Source: CAYUXU01 sp964489695 (GTDB lineage: Bacteria; Bacillota_I; Bacilli_A; Erysipelotrichales; Erysipelotrichaceae). From it: a stretch of DNA of 59,265 nt. The DNA lies in the NCBI GenBank assembly GCA_964489695.1, contig CAZAZP010000004.1, positions 1 to 59,265 on the forward strand. The letters run 5' to 3'. The notes beneath the pieces were generated by a model. It saw only the letters and a list, made by a program, of their open reading frames with translations. It did not search any database and was not told the origin of the DNA. Position numbers and translations under genes: made by a program. Below are positions 1-9,044 of the stretch, in pieces. Position 1 is the stretch's first letter, and each line of letters opens with the position of its first letter.

Positions 1-10
1 ACTTAGCCAA

Positions 11-400
11 TTAGTCCTGAGGATCAGTAGTTAACCGCCAGCGCTGACAATGACCACGTCTATTAATACCTGGTGGGTTAGTTTCAAAGGCCAGTTGGTT
101 AGCTTGAATTTTGGCGATTAATTCTTGACCAGCTTCTGGGGATATTTTCCCTTCCGTAATCATTGCCTTGATTACCACCAACTGACTTTTAAAGTGCTCT
201 TGGCGTTGGTTAACAAAAGTTGAATCTTCTGTTTTTGGCGATGACTTTAAAAACATCCGATAGTGATGGCCACGACCAACCACGTGTTCCATGATTTCAC
301 TTGGAGTTTGATTAGTTGTTGCCGCATAAGCTAAGACACTCATCATCAAAAATAACACCACCACGCCAGTTATAACCATAATTTTTTTAACTGTTTTCAT
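11..400 (-). CDS. Small secreted protein of unknown function (DUF2680-like)
   Basis: The 129-residue product begins with a clear signal peptide: basic MKTVKK, a hydrophobic stretch to about residue 24 and AYA-A as a likely signal peptidase site. The mature part is polar. Its segment around residues 70-103 (FKSQLVVIKAMITEGKISPE...) resembles the repeated helix of DUF2680-type exported proteins, but I place it there only tentatively. The C-terminus is basic, with a single Cys. A strong AAGGAGG lies 6 bases before the ATG. It follows the sensor kinase gene by 66 bases on the same strand, so it may be an output or accessory of that two-component system. The stop codon is only 10 bases from the window edge, so nothing downstream can be seen. 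Real gene: confident. Function: unknown. Confidence 0.75.
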   Translation of the reverse strand: MKTVKKIMVITGVVVLFLMMSVLAYAATTNQTPSEIMEHVVGRGHHYRMFLKSSPKTEDSTFVNQRQEHFKSQLVVIKAMITEGKISPEAGQELIAKIQANQLAFETNPPGINRRGHCQRWRLTTDPQD

Positions 401-466
401 TTGGCACCTCCTTACAGCATTAAGATAGCGAAGATTTGTGGCAAAATTATGGCTTTTAGTTATTTA

Positions 467-1933
467 TTAAGTTTTTAAAGTAAATTTGAAACAAGTGCCA
501 TGCGGTTTTAAATTTTCAAAGCTTAACTCAATCGCATGACGTTTTGCAATTTCAGCTGCGATAGCTAAACCTAAACCTGTGCCAGTCGTAGCGTTTGAAT
601 CTGACGAACGATAGAAACGTTGAAAAATATATGGAGCATCAGCTGGATCAATACCAGAACCAGTATCACAAATCTGAATTTCTTGCTCAATAAAAGTAAG
701 CTGCACGACACTAGCTGGTGGAGAATATTTAATCGCATTATCTAAGACAATTAAAAACATCTGGCGTAATCTACCATAATCACCAAAAAATTCTTGTTGC
801 TTAGCGATTAAGTTAAGTTGTAGTTTTACGCCTTTAGTCGCTGCTAACCGTTCAGCTCCGCGATAAGCATCTGTTAAAACATCGACTAAGTTAATCCGTG
901 TCCGTTCAATTTTGAAATCAAGATTCTGTAAGCGGGCTAAATCAAATAAATCCGTCACTAAGCGTTCAAGATAGTTTATCTCAGTTAAGATTTGGGCTTG
1001 ATATGCTGCGACTTTATTGGGATCAGTCACAATCTTATGTTCTAAAACTTCAATGGAACCTCGAATCACTGCCAAAGGGGTTTTTAATTCATGTGAAATA
1101 TTCATCATAAAATCTTGGCGCATTTGGTCTAACTGGTCTTGAGCCAGACTTGCCTCAGCTAACCGCGCCGCTAATTCATCCAATATTGTGGCGAGCTCAC
1201 CAATTTCATCAGCTTGTTTTAACTGATTTCTAACAGAATAATCACCTTTCGCTAACGCCAAAGCATTATTGCTCATAACTTTTAACGGTTTACTAAAAGA
1301 ATAAGATAAAGCTACTGCAATCAATAAAGCAATTAACAAAGCAATTAAAGTACTGCTTAAAAATACCAGTAAGTCTGCTCGAATCGTCGCATCAATCGCG
1401 TAAAACGGCGCATGCAATAATATCGCCCCACTAATCGCCTCCGAAGTTTGATAAATCGGGGTTCCAACTGTTAAAGTTTGTCGGCCTAACCAACCACTAA
1501 AGTCTTCCGTGGTAATTGTGTTGCCCGCTAATACTAATTCAATTTGCGCAACAACCGTGGCTGGTAAACTCTGATACATCAAAATTATTTCTTGATTAGC
1601 TCCTTGGCCCATCATCCCATGCATTTTACCTCGTGGTTGAAAACTAGTTAAAGTGCCATCAAGTTCCACCAGCCAAATACCACTACTAGCAACGTCAGTC
1701 ATTAAATTGAAGTAATTACCCAGCCCTTTAAAGCCTAACTTTCCTTGAAGCACTTGTTCGTTACTAATCGCACTGGCTAATGATTCAGCTGTTGCGAGCA
1801 GTTCTTGGCGTTTAACTTCGTATGTTTGATTACGATGTAATAACCAAAAAACACTACCAATTAAAACCGCAAAAACTAATAAAGCCAAAGTAAAATTTCG
1901 GGTTAACTTTTGCATGATTTTACTTTTTAACAT
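467..1933 (-). CDS. Membrane sensor histidine kinase
   Basis: This is a 488-residue sensor kinase. TM1 is at about 13-32, an extracytoplasmic sensor region of about 150 residues follows, and TM2 is at about 187-211. Next come a HAMP linker (about 212-265), a HisKA domain with phospho-acceptor His281 in the motif NISHELKTPL, and a HATPase domain with an N box (DNAIKYSP), a G1 box (DTGSGIDP) and a G2 box (GTGLGLAI). The ATG at 1933 is preceded by GAGGAG seven bases upstream and overlaps the end of the response regulator by 14 bases, so the two are translationally coupled. The sensor domain gives no ligand clue. It resembles the EnvZ/PhoR-type kinases paired with OmpR-family regulators. Confidence 0.95.
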   Translation of the reverse strand: MLKSKIMQKLTRNFTLALLVFAVLIGSVFWLLHRNQTYEVKRQELLATAESLASAISNEQVLQGKLGFKGLGNYFNLMTDVASSGIWLVELDGTLTSFQPRGKMHGMMGQGANQEIILMYQSLPATVVAQIELVLAGNTITTEDFSGWLGRQTLTVGTPIYQTSEAISGAILLHAPFYAIDATIRADLLVFLSSTLIALLIALLIAVALSYSFSKPLKVMSNNALALAKGDYSVRNQLKQADEIGELATILDELAARLAEASLAQDQLDQMRQDFMMNISHELKTPLAVIRGSIEVLEHKIVTDPNKVAAYQAQILTEINYLERLVTDLFDLARLQNLDFKIERTRINLVDVLTDAYRGAERLAATKGVKLQLNLIAKQQEFFGDYGRLRQMFLIVLDNAIKYSPPASVVQLTFIEQEIQICDTGSGIDPADAPYIFQRFYRSSDSNATTGTGLGLAIAAEIAKRHAIELSFENLKPHGTCFKFTLKT

Positions 1934-2609
1934 TATTTAGCTCCTCAAATTTATAGCCCACACCCCACATAGTTTTAATTTCCCAAGCTGGATGCGGATA
2001 AATGTCTAGCTTCGCCCGCAAACGTTTTATATGACTATCAACCGTACGGATATCGCCATAATAATCATTTCCCCAGATACTATCCAATAAATTATCACGG
2101 GAAAAAATCTTATTAGGATAACTAACCAGCATGGATAATAGTTCAAATTCCTTTTTCGTTAAAGCCACTGATTTATCAGCGACTAAAACTTGGTAAGTAT
2201 CTAAATTAATCTCTAAATCAGGCTGCTGGATTATCCGGTTAACTTGATTAAACTCAACCCGCCTAAGTAGTGCTTTAATCCGAGCCATCACCTCAGCTAA
2301 TGAGAAAGGTTTAACTAGGTAATCATCCGCCCCGATTTCTAACCCCAGAATTTTATCGTAATCTTCGCCCCGTGCTGTTAACATAATAATCGGCACTGTA
2401 GAACGTTCACGAATCCGGCGACAAACTTCAAAACCATCCAGTTTTGGCATCATCACATCTAACAAAACAACATCAAAAGACCGGCTGAAAAATACTTCCA
2501 GGGCTGATTCTCCATCATAAGCCACGGCAGTTTCAAAGCCAGTCTTTTTGGCATATTCAACTAATAAATTAGTTATTTGTTGGTTGTCATCAACAATTAA
2601 AATTTTCAC
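1920..2609 (-). CDS. OmpR/PhoB-family response regulator
   Basis: The protein has a receiver domain (acidic pair in ILIVDDN, phospho-acceptor Asp51 in LLDVMMPK, switch Thr in MLTARGE, Lys in LVKPF), followed by a winged-helix DNA-binding domain of the OmpR type (about residues 125-225). I choose the GTG at 2609, giving MKILIVDDN, because AGAGG sits 5 bases before it. The in-frame GTG at 2615 would lie on top of the Shine-Dalgarno sequence. It is the first gene of an operon with the sensor kinase. A TTGACA hexamer lies at about 2653-2658, but no good -10 sits at the right distance, so the promoter is unresolved. The target genes are unknown; the small secreted protein downstream is one candidate. 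Confidence 0.93.
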   Translation of the reverse strand: MKILIVDDNQQITNLLVEYAKKTGFETAVAYDGESALEVFFSRSFDVVLLDVMMPKLDGFEVCRRIRERSTVPIIMLTARGEDYDKILGLEIGADDYLVKPFSLAEVMARIKALLRRVEFNQVNRIIQQPDLEINLDTYQVLVADKSVALTKKEFELLSMLVSYPNKIFSRDNLLDSIWGNDYYGDIRTVDSHIKRLRAKLDIYPHPAWEIKTMWGVGYKFEELNNVKK

Positions 2610-2682
2610 AGCCACCTCTAATTACAATATAATCCAAAGTTGTGTCAAAATCATGTCTTATACAGTTTGGTGATAGTTAGTA

Positions 2683-5396
2683 CTAATTAATGATCTGAAA
2701 GTTAAACGCTTGATCAACGACTGTTACTTCAATCACTTGATGTGATGTAACTTGATTAGCCAGTATTAAACGCGCAAGCGGTGTTTCTAGTTGCTTTTGA
2801 ATAAAGCGCTTTAATGGTCGAGCTCCAAATTCTTGGTCGACACCTTGTTTTAAAATTAATTGTTTAGCAGCTTGATCAACTTTTAACTCAAGATTTTGGC
2901 GTGCTAAGCGTGTTTGTAATTCCGCTAAGAATTTGTCAATTATCTTAATATAAGCTGTATCCGTTAACTGATTAAAAACTACAATCTCATCAATCCGATT
3001 GATAAATTCTGGTTTAAAATAACGATATACTTCGGCTTGATAGTGACTTTCTTTTAATTTCTGATCAGTCTCAAAGGCAAATTGACTACCTAAGTTACTG
3101 GTCATAATAATAATTGTATTTTTAAAATCAACCATCACACCTTTATTATCGGTAATTCGCCCATCATCTAAGACTTGTAATAAAATGTTAAAAACATCTG
3201 GGTGAGCTTTTTCAATTTCATCAAGTAAAACAATCGAATAAGGTTTCCTACGAATTGCTTCAGTTAATTGGCCACCTTCTTCATAGCCAACATAACCTGG
3301 AGGCGCCCCAATTAAACGGGAGACACTAAACTTTTCCATATATTCACTCATATCAATTCGAACAATCTTCTCTTCACTGTCAAAGAGTTGTTCAGCTAAA
3401 GACCGAGCGATTTCTGTTTTACCAACGCCAGTTGGGCCTAAAAAGAGGAAAGAGCCAATTGGTCGATTACTATCTTGGATATCAGCTTTTGAACGTAAGA
3501 TTGCATCAGATACCAGTTTCAGTGCTTCATCTTGACCAATTACACGTTTTTGTAATTCTGTCATTAGACCTAAGATTTTTTCCCGGTCAGTCGCTAATAG
3601 TTTCCCGACTTCAATATGCGTCCATTTTGAAACAATCTCCGCAATCATCTCATCATCAACGATTTCACGGATTAACGCTTCTTGATCTTCGGTTTGATTA
3701 GCCCGCGCAATTGCTTTTTCTAAATTGGGAATTGTTTCATATTGTAAGCGGGCTGCTTCTTCATAGCGCGCCTCATTTTGGGCCTTACTTAAAGCTAACC
3801 GAGCAGTCTCTAATTGTTCCTTTTGTTGCTTTAATAAAGCATGGCTTGCTTTTTCCTTATCCCAACGCGCTTTTAAAGTGGCTTGTTCTGTTTTTAGTTG
3901 CTCTAAATCTGCTCGTAGCTCTGTCAGACGTTTAAAAGAATTAGCATCTTCTTCTTTTTTAAGAGCAGCCTCTTCAATCTCAAGTTGCATCACCCGTCGA
4001 GTTAGTTCATCTAATTCCACTGGCATTGAATCCATTTCTACCCGAATACTTGCACAAGCTTCATCCACTAGATCAATTGCTTTATCGGGTAAAAAGCGAT
4101 CAGTAATATAGCGTTTTGACAAAGTAGCCGCTGCGATTAAAGCTTCATCTTTAATCCGCACCCCGTGATAACTTTCAAAACGGTCTTTTAAACCACGCAA
4201 GATAGAAATGGTATCTTCAACCGTTGGTTCATCGACTAAAGTTTTTTGAAAACGACGTTCTAAGGCGGCATCTTTTTCAATATACTCCCGATATTCATCA
4301 AAAGTTGTGGCCCCAATACAACGTAGTTCACCACGGGCTAACATTGGTTTTAATAGGTTCGCAGCATCCATTGAACCTTCAGTTTTACCAGCTCCGACTA
4401 AATTATGAATTTCATCAATGAATAAAATAATCTGACCATCTGAAGCTTGAATCTCATGTAAAACGGCTTTTAAGCGTTCTTCAAATTCACCCCGAAACTT
4501 TGCTCCGGCAATTAGTAAACCCATATCTAATTCAAATAATTTCTTATTAGCTAATGATAATGGCACATCACCATTTAAAATTCGCCAAGCTAAGCCTTCC
4601 ACAATCGCGGTTTTACCGACCCCGGGATCACCAATTAGAATTGGGTTATTTTTCGTTTTACGCGATAAAATTTGGATGATTCGACGAATCTCATCATCCC
4701 GACCTATAATTGGATCGATTTTACCAGCCGCGACTTCATCTACCAAATTTCGCCCATATTTACTGAGTGCTTCTAAGGTTGTTTCTTTATTAGGACTGTC
4801 CATCACTACACCCTTCCTTCTCTTTAATTCTAATCCTTGTAATTGTTTTTTCTCTATTTGATAATCATTAACAATCTGTTGGCTGAAATAATCATCATTA
4901 AATAGTAATTCGATAAAAACCGGCGCCACGGTTAAATATGTATCTCCCTGCGCTTGACTCCAGTTCCAAGCTTGTTCTAGTGCTTTACTAACTGAAAAAG
5001 CTAATGTTGGTTGACTTTGACCACTAATCTTTACATCCGTTTGAAAACTAGCTTCTAGCTTGGTTAAAAGTTCAGTTTTATTTATTTTGNNNNNNNNNNN
5101 NNNNNNNNNNNNNNNNNNNNNNNNNNNNNNNNNNNNNNNNNNNNNNNNNNNNNNNNNNNNNNNNNNNNNNNNNNNNNNNNNNNNNNNNNATCCGTTTGAA
5201 AACTAGCTTCTAGCTTGGTTAAAAGTTCAGTTTTATTTATTTTGACGGTACTTAATAAACTATCGACCGTATCATTTAATAAAATTGCTTGTAAAAAGTG
5301 ATTAGTTTTTATTTCGGGGCTATTAAGCTCAATTGCTCGATTATAAGCATCACTAAAAGCCAATTGGAGGCGCTCACTAAATTTATTACTGTCCAT
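2683..5396 (-). CDS. clpB: ClpB disaggregase, interrupted by an artificial scaffold gap
   Basis: ClpB is the Hsp100 disaggregase that works with DnaK/DnaJ/GrpE. The reading frame is broken by 100 Ns at 5090-5189, flanked by identical 55-base copies. Deleting one copy plus the Ns (155 bases) gives one continuous frame of 852 residues, the usual ClpB length, and the rejoined N domain reads ...ASFQTD-VKISGQ... without a shift. Visible domains are the N domain (about 1-145), NBD1 with Walker A GDPGVGKT and Walker B LFIDEIH, the coiled-coil M domain, and NBD2 with Walker A GPTGVGKT and Walker B VLLDEIEKAH. The ATG at 5396 has AGAGG upstream. A CIRCE operator lies 13 bases before the start, so HrcA control is expected. 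Confidence 0.96.
5035..5244. repeat. 55-base direct repeat flanking the N gap (assembly overlap)
   Basis: Bases 5035-5089 and 5190-5244 are identical over 55 bases and abut the N run on each side. This is what remains when two contigs that overlap by one assembly k-mer are joined with Ns. Merging the copies restores the clpB frame. Confidence 0.95.
5090..5189. other. Assembly gap of 100 Ns
   Basis: Exactly 100 N positions lie inside clpB. The round number and the identical flanks point to a scaffolding placeholder rather than missing sequence. Confidence 0.99.
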
Positions 5397-5408
5397 CCTA
5401 ACCTCTTT

Positions 5409-5435
5409 CTAGCACTCATTACCATCAAGTGCTAA
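5409..5435 (-). promoter_or_regulatory. CIRCE operator upstream of clpB
   Basis: The inverted repeat CTAGCACTC-N9-AAGTGCTAA matches the HrcA-binding CIRCE element (TTAGCACTC-N9-GAGTGCTAA). It lies between the dnaJ terminator and the clpB start. I see no convincing separate -35/-10 in the 17 bases between terminator and operator, so the promoter is probably weak or overlaps the operator. Confidence 0.88.
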
Positions 5436-5451
5436 GTAAGTGGAAAAAGAA

Positions 5452-5471
5452 AAGTAAGAGAAATCTTACTT
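5452..5471 (-). terminator. Terminator after dnaJ
   Basis: An 8-bp perfect stem (AAGTAAGA/TCTTACTT) with loop TTTC overlaps the dnaJ stop codon. On the minus strand it is followed by TTTCTTTTT. It separates the hrcA-grpE-dnaK-dnaJ transcript from clpB. Confidence 0.8.
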
Positions 5472-6572
5472 AAAAGCAGCTTTGAATCGGCTAAATGGGG
5501 TGCTTTTCCCAGCTGACTCTTTCAAGCGTTCGTATAATTCTTTACTTTCTTTCGTTAGTTTCTTATCAACTTCTACTTTAACTTCGACGATTTGATCGCC
5601 TTTCGCCCCACTACTTAAATCAGGAACACCCTTTTCCTTCAAGCGGAGCTTAGTGCCATATTGGGTCCCAGCTGGAATAGTTAAATTCACTTCTCCATAA
5701 ACAGTGGGTACATCAATTTGACAACCTAAGGTCGCATCAATCGCTGAAATAGGTACATCAATCAAGATATCTTTCCCTTGACGTTTAAAGTATTTGTGGG
5801 GAGCAACTTGGATTTCAATATAGAGATCCCCGTTATTACCACCATTGGCACCGCGCTCGCCTTTATGCGCGACCCGCAGTTGTTGGCCAGAATTGATGCC
5901 AGCTGGAACTTTAACTTCAACACTTTGGCGTTTCCGTTCGTAACCTTCACCTTTACACTTCGGACAAACATGGGTAATTTGTTTACCCGTGCCATGGCAA
6001 GTTGGGCACACTGCTGTTTGTTGGAACATGCCAAATGGTGTTTGTTGAGCGCGGGTTACTTGACCCGTTCCCCGACACGTCTCACAGACTTGAATATCAC
6101 TTTTACTCCGCGCCCCACTACCTAAGCATTGGCTACAGAGTTCATCAACAGTTAACGTAATATTTTCCGTTTTACCAAAAATAGCTTCCATAAAATCGAC
6201 TCGTAATTGCATAAACCGATCTTGGCCTTTAACTGGACGATTACTTTGGCGTTGACCCCGAGAACCAAAGCCACCACCAAAAAAGGAACTAAAAATATCA
6301 TTGAGATCATCAAAGCCACCGCCAAAACCTTGGCCAAACGGATTGTCTTGGGCAGCATGACCATATTGGTCATAATTGGCTCGTTTTTGAGGATCACTTA
6401 ATATTTCATAGGCTTCTTGTACTTCTTTGAATTTATCGACCGCATCAGCCGCTTTATTCATATCGGGATGATATTTTTTAGCTAAAGCACGATATGCTCG
6501 CTTAATTTCACTTTCGCTGGCATTCTTTTCGATGCCTAAAACCTCATAATAATCCCGTTTTTTATTACTCAT
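5466..6572 (-). CDS. dnaJ: DnaJ co-chaperone (Hsp40)
   Basis: This type I DnaJ has 368 residues, the usual length. The J domain contains the HPD tripeptide (KYHPDMNK), which stimulates DnaK ATPase. A Gly/Phe-rich segment follows (about 75-115), then four zinc motifs (CSQCLGSG, CETCRGTG, CPTCHGTG, CPKCKGEG) and a C-terminal substrate-binding domain. It is the last gene of the hrcA-grpE-dnaK-dnaJ operon. The 56-base gap from dnaK holds a strong hairpin without a T-run, which could lower dnaJ output relative to dnaK. AAGGAG lies upstream of the ATG at 6572. Confidence 0.98.
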   Translation of the reverse strand: MSNKKRDYYEVLGIEKNASESEIKRAYRALAKKYHPDMNKAADAVDKFKEVQEAYEILSDPQKRANYDQYGHAAQDNPFGQGFGGGFDDLNDIFSSFFGGGFGSRGQRQSNRPVKGQDRFMQLRVDFMEAIFGKTENITLTVDELCSQCLGSGARSKSDIQVCETCRGTGQVTRAQQTPFGMFQQTAVCPTCHGTGKQITHVCPKCKGEGYERKRQSVEVKVPAGINSGQQLRVAHKGERGANGGNNGDLYIEIQVAPHKYFKRQGKDILIDVPISAIDATLGCQIDVPTVYGEVNLTIPAGTQYGTKLRLKEKGVPDLSSGAKGDQIVEVKVEVDKKLTKESKELYERLKESAGKSTPFSRFKAAFK

Positions 6573-6593
6573 GTGATCACTCCTTAGTTAAGA

Positions 6594-6624
6594 TAACCTT
6601 CCTAGTCAAACACTAGGAAGGTTA
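6594..6624 (-). promoter_or_regulatory. dnaK-dnaJ intergenic hairpin
   Basis: A perfect 13-bp stem with a 5-base loop, lying between the dnaK stop and the dnaJ ribosome-binding site. No T-run follows on the minus strand, so it is not a standard terminator. A role in mRNA processing, dnaK message stability or partial attenuation is inferred. Confidence 0.75.
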
Positions 6625-6628
6625 AGCT

Positions 6629-8428
6629 TTAATTTTTCTCAGTAAAGTCAGCGTCAACTACATCATCAGCGGCATCAGTTTTTTCTTCTTCCGCTGCGCC
6701 AGCTTGTTCATACATCGCTTGGCTCATTTGTTGGGCAGCTTGTTCTAAAGCAGCCAGTTTATCACGTAAAGTCGCGATATCATTATTATCTAAAGCTGTT
6801 TTTAATTCATCACGTAATTTCGTGACTTCTTCTTTTTGTTCAGCTGGAACTTTAGCTTCTTCGTTATTTAACGTTTCATCAATTTGGTTAATGAATTGTT
6901 CGGCTTTATGTTTAATTTCAACTTCTTCGCGCCGTTTTTCATCTTCTTCTTTATGAAGTTCCGCTTCTTTAATCATTCGATCAATTTCACTTTGGTCTAA
7001 GCCCGATGAGTTAGTAATCGTAATTGATTGTTTTTTATTAGTACCTTTATCTAAAGCTGAAACATGAACAATCCCATTCACGTCAATATCAAAAGTAACT
7101 TCGATTTGGGGGATACCACGTCGAGCTGGAGCGATACCATCCAGTTTAAAATTGCCTAACGTCTTATTATCTAAGGCCATTGGCCGTTCACCTTGCAGTA
7201 CATGAATATCAACGGCTGGTTGATTATCCGCAGCTGTCGAGAAGATTTGCGATTTGGTAGTTGGAATCGTCGTATTACGTTCAATTAAACGCGTCATAAC
7301 TCCACCTTCAGTTTCGATTCCAAGCGACAAAGGCGTCACATCGAGTAACACAATATCTTTGACATCACCAGCGATAACTGCCCCTTGAATTGCTGCACCC
7401 ATCGCGACGACTTCATCCGGGTTAACGGAATGGTTAGGTTCTTTACCTAATTCATTTTTAACTGTGGCTTGGACTAACGGAATCCGAGTTGAGCCCCCAA
7501 CTAATAAAACTTGATGGATGTCATTTTTAGTTAAACCTGAATCTTTTAAAGCTTGACGAACTGGACCAATCGTTTTATCGACTAAAAACTTTGTCATTTG
7601 TTCGAATTTTGCTCTAGTTAAAGTCGTATCAAAATGTAATGGACCACTAGGACCAGCTGAAATAAATGGTAAAGAAATTTGAGTTTGCATCGTACTAGAT
7701 AACTCTTTTTTCGCCTTTTCCGCTGCTTCTTTTAACCGTTGTGAAGCCATTTGATCTTGACTTAAGTCAATGCCTTGTTCTTTTTTAAATTCATCGACGA
7801 TCCATTTAACAATTACATCATCAAAATCATCGCCACCAAGCTTGTTATCACCCGAAGTAGCTAAGACTTCAAAAGTACCATCCGCTAATTCCAAGATAGA
7901 CACGTCAAAGGTACCACCACCTAAGTCATAAACTAAGACTTTTTGTTCCTTATCAGTTTTATCAATCCCAAAAGCTAAAGCTGCGGCGGTTGGTTCATTA
8001 ATAATCCGTTCCACTTCTAAGCCAGCAATTTTACCGGCATCTTTGGTTGCTTGCCGTTGGGCATCATTAAAGTAAGCTGGTACGGTAATTACTGCTTTAG
8101 TAACTTTATCACCAAGATAATCTTCCGCATAACTCTTCATATATTGCAAAATCATGGCTGAGATTTCTTGCGGAGTATAATCTTTATCTTCTAACTTAAT
8201 CTTTTGGTTGGACCCCATGATTCTTTTTACTGAAGTAGCCGTATTTTTATTCGTGACTACTTGTCGTTTAGCTGCATCACCAACTACACGTTCGCCATTT
8301 TTAAAGGCCACAACTGATGGAGTCGTCCGGTTTCCTTCCGGATTAGTTATTACTTTTGCTTCACTGCCTTCCATGACAGCGACGCAGGAATTGGTTGTTC
8401 CTAAGTCAATTCCAATTATTTTACTCAT
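6629..8428 (-). CDS. dnaK: DnaK chaperone (Hsp70)
   Basis: A complete 599-residue Hsp70. The ATPase domain has IGIDLGTTNSCVAV at the start, the phosphate loops (VYDLGGGTFDVS) and the DnaK signature VLLVGGSTRIP. The substrate-binding domain carries DVTPLSLGIETEGG and is followed by a helical lid and a short acidic tail (VDADFTEKN). It folds and refolds proteins in the cytoplasm with DnaJ and GrpE and feeds ClpB. AAGGAGG stands 8 bases before the ATG. The gene lies directly downstream of grpE in the HrcA-controlled operon. Confidence 0.99.
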   Translation of the reverse strand: MSKIIGIDLGTTNSCVAVMEGSEAKVITNPEGNRTTPSVVAFKNGERVVGDAAKRQVVTNKNTATSVKRIMGSNQKIKLEDKDYTPQEISAMILQYMKSYAEDYLGDKVTKAVITVPAYFNDAQRQATKDAGKIAGLEVERIINEPTAAALAFGIDKTDKEQKVLVYDLGGGTFDVSILELADGTFEVLATSGDNKLGGDDFDDVIVKWIVDEFKKEQGIDLSQDQMASQRLKEAAEKAKKELSSTMQTQISLPFISAGPSGPLHFDTTLTRAKFEQMTKFLVDKTIGPVRQALKDSGLTKNDIHQVLLVGGSTRIPLVQATVKNELGKEPNHSVNPDEVVAMGAAIQGAVIAGDVKDIVLLDVTPLSLGIETEGGVMTRLIERNTTIPTTKSQIFSTAADNQPAVDIHVLQGERPMALDNKTLGNFKLDGIAPARRGIPQIEVTFDIDVNGIVHVSALDKGTNKKQSITITNSSGLDQSEIDRMIKEAELHKEEDEKRREEVEIKHKAEQFINQIDETLNNEEAKVPAEQKEEVTKLRDELKTALDNNDIATLRDKLAALEQAAQQMSQAMYEQAGAAEEEKTDAADDVVDADFTEKN

Positions 8429-8441
8429 GTCTATTTCCTCC

Positions 8442-9044
8442 TTATTCGCTTATTTTTACTAGACTAGCACGTAAAACTCGATCTTTTATTTTATAACCCT
8501 TTTGTAAGACTTCAATTACTTGACCACTTTCGACATCAGCTTGTTTTTCTTGACTAATCGCATGATGCACTTGAGGATCAAACGGTAAGCCTAAAGCTGG
8601 TATTTCATTAATGCCTTCATCCTTAAACGATTGCATTAATTGATCATAAATCATTTTAACGCCCTGATAGATCGGATCAGTTGGTTCGGTATTAGCCATC
8701 GCCCGTTCTAAGTTATCAATGGCGGGTAATAAATCAGCCGCGAAACTTTGTAAGCGGTATTTATTATGCATTTCGAAATCTTGACGTAATCTTTTCTTAG
8801 TGTTTTCACTTTCAGCCAAGACTTTTAAATAATCATTTTTCCATTGAGTTACTTGCGTCTCTAACGCTGTAACTTGCTGTTGGAGTTGAGTAATCTCGGA
8901 CTGGGAGTCGGCCTTTTCTCTTTTAGCTTCTTTTTTTGCTTGTTTGGCAGCTGCTTCAATCTGCGCACTCCGCTCTTCCGCTATTTCAGCCTTTAGTTCT
9001 TTAATGACTTCTTCAGTTATATTGTTTTTCTCAGTCTTCGCCAT
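8442..9044 (-). CDS. grpE: GrpE nucleotide exchange factor
   Basis: GrpE releases ADP from DnaK. The 200-residue product has a charged N-terminus, a long coiled coil (about 40-100, with VTALETQVTQWKNDYLKVLAE) and the C-terminal beta domain ending YKIKDRVLRASLVKIS. I choose the ATG at 9044 because AAGGAG lies six bases upstream. The ATG two codons earlier (9050) would directly abut the Shine-Dalgarno sequence. It overlaps the end of hrcA by 14 bases, indicating translational coupling. Confidence 0.96.
   Translation of the reverse strand: MAKTEKNNITEEVIKELKAEIAEERSAQIEAAAKQAKKEAKREKADSQSEITQLQQQVTALETQVTQWKNDYLKVLAESENTKKRLRQDFEMHNKYRLQSFAADLLPAIDNLERAMANTEPTDPIYQGVKMIYDQLMQSFKDEGINEIPALGLPFDPQVHHAISQEKQADVESGQVIEVLQKGYKIKDRVLRASLVKISE

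Noticed and set aside
2683..4929. clpB as a truncated pseudogene starting at a downstream start codon
   Set aside because: The truncated frame only reflects the N gap; the collapsed sequence gives a full-length protein.
5035..5244. The 55-base direct repeat as a real duplication or recombination site
   Set aside because: It abuts a 100-N run exactly on both sides, and merging the copies restores the clpB frame, so it is best explained by contig overlap.
3432..6125. Plus-strand open frames of 60-115 codons opposite clpB and dnaJ
   Set aside because: They lie fully opposite conserved genes, have no ribosome-binding sites and show no protein-like domain pattern.
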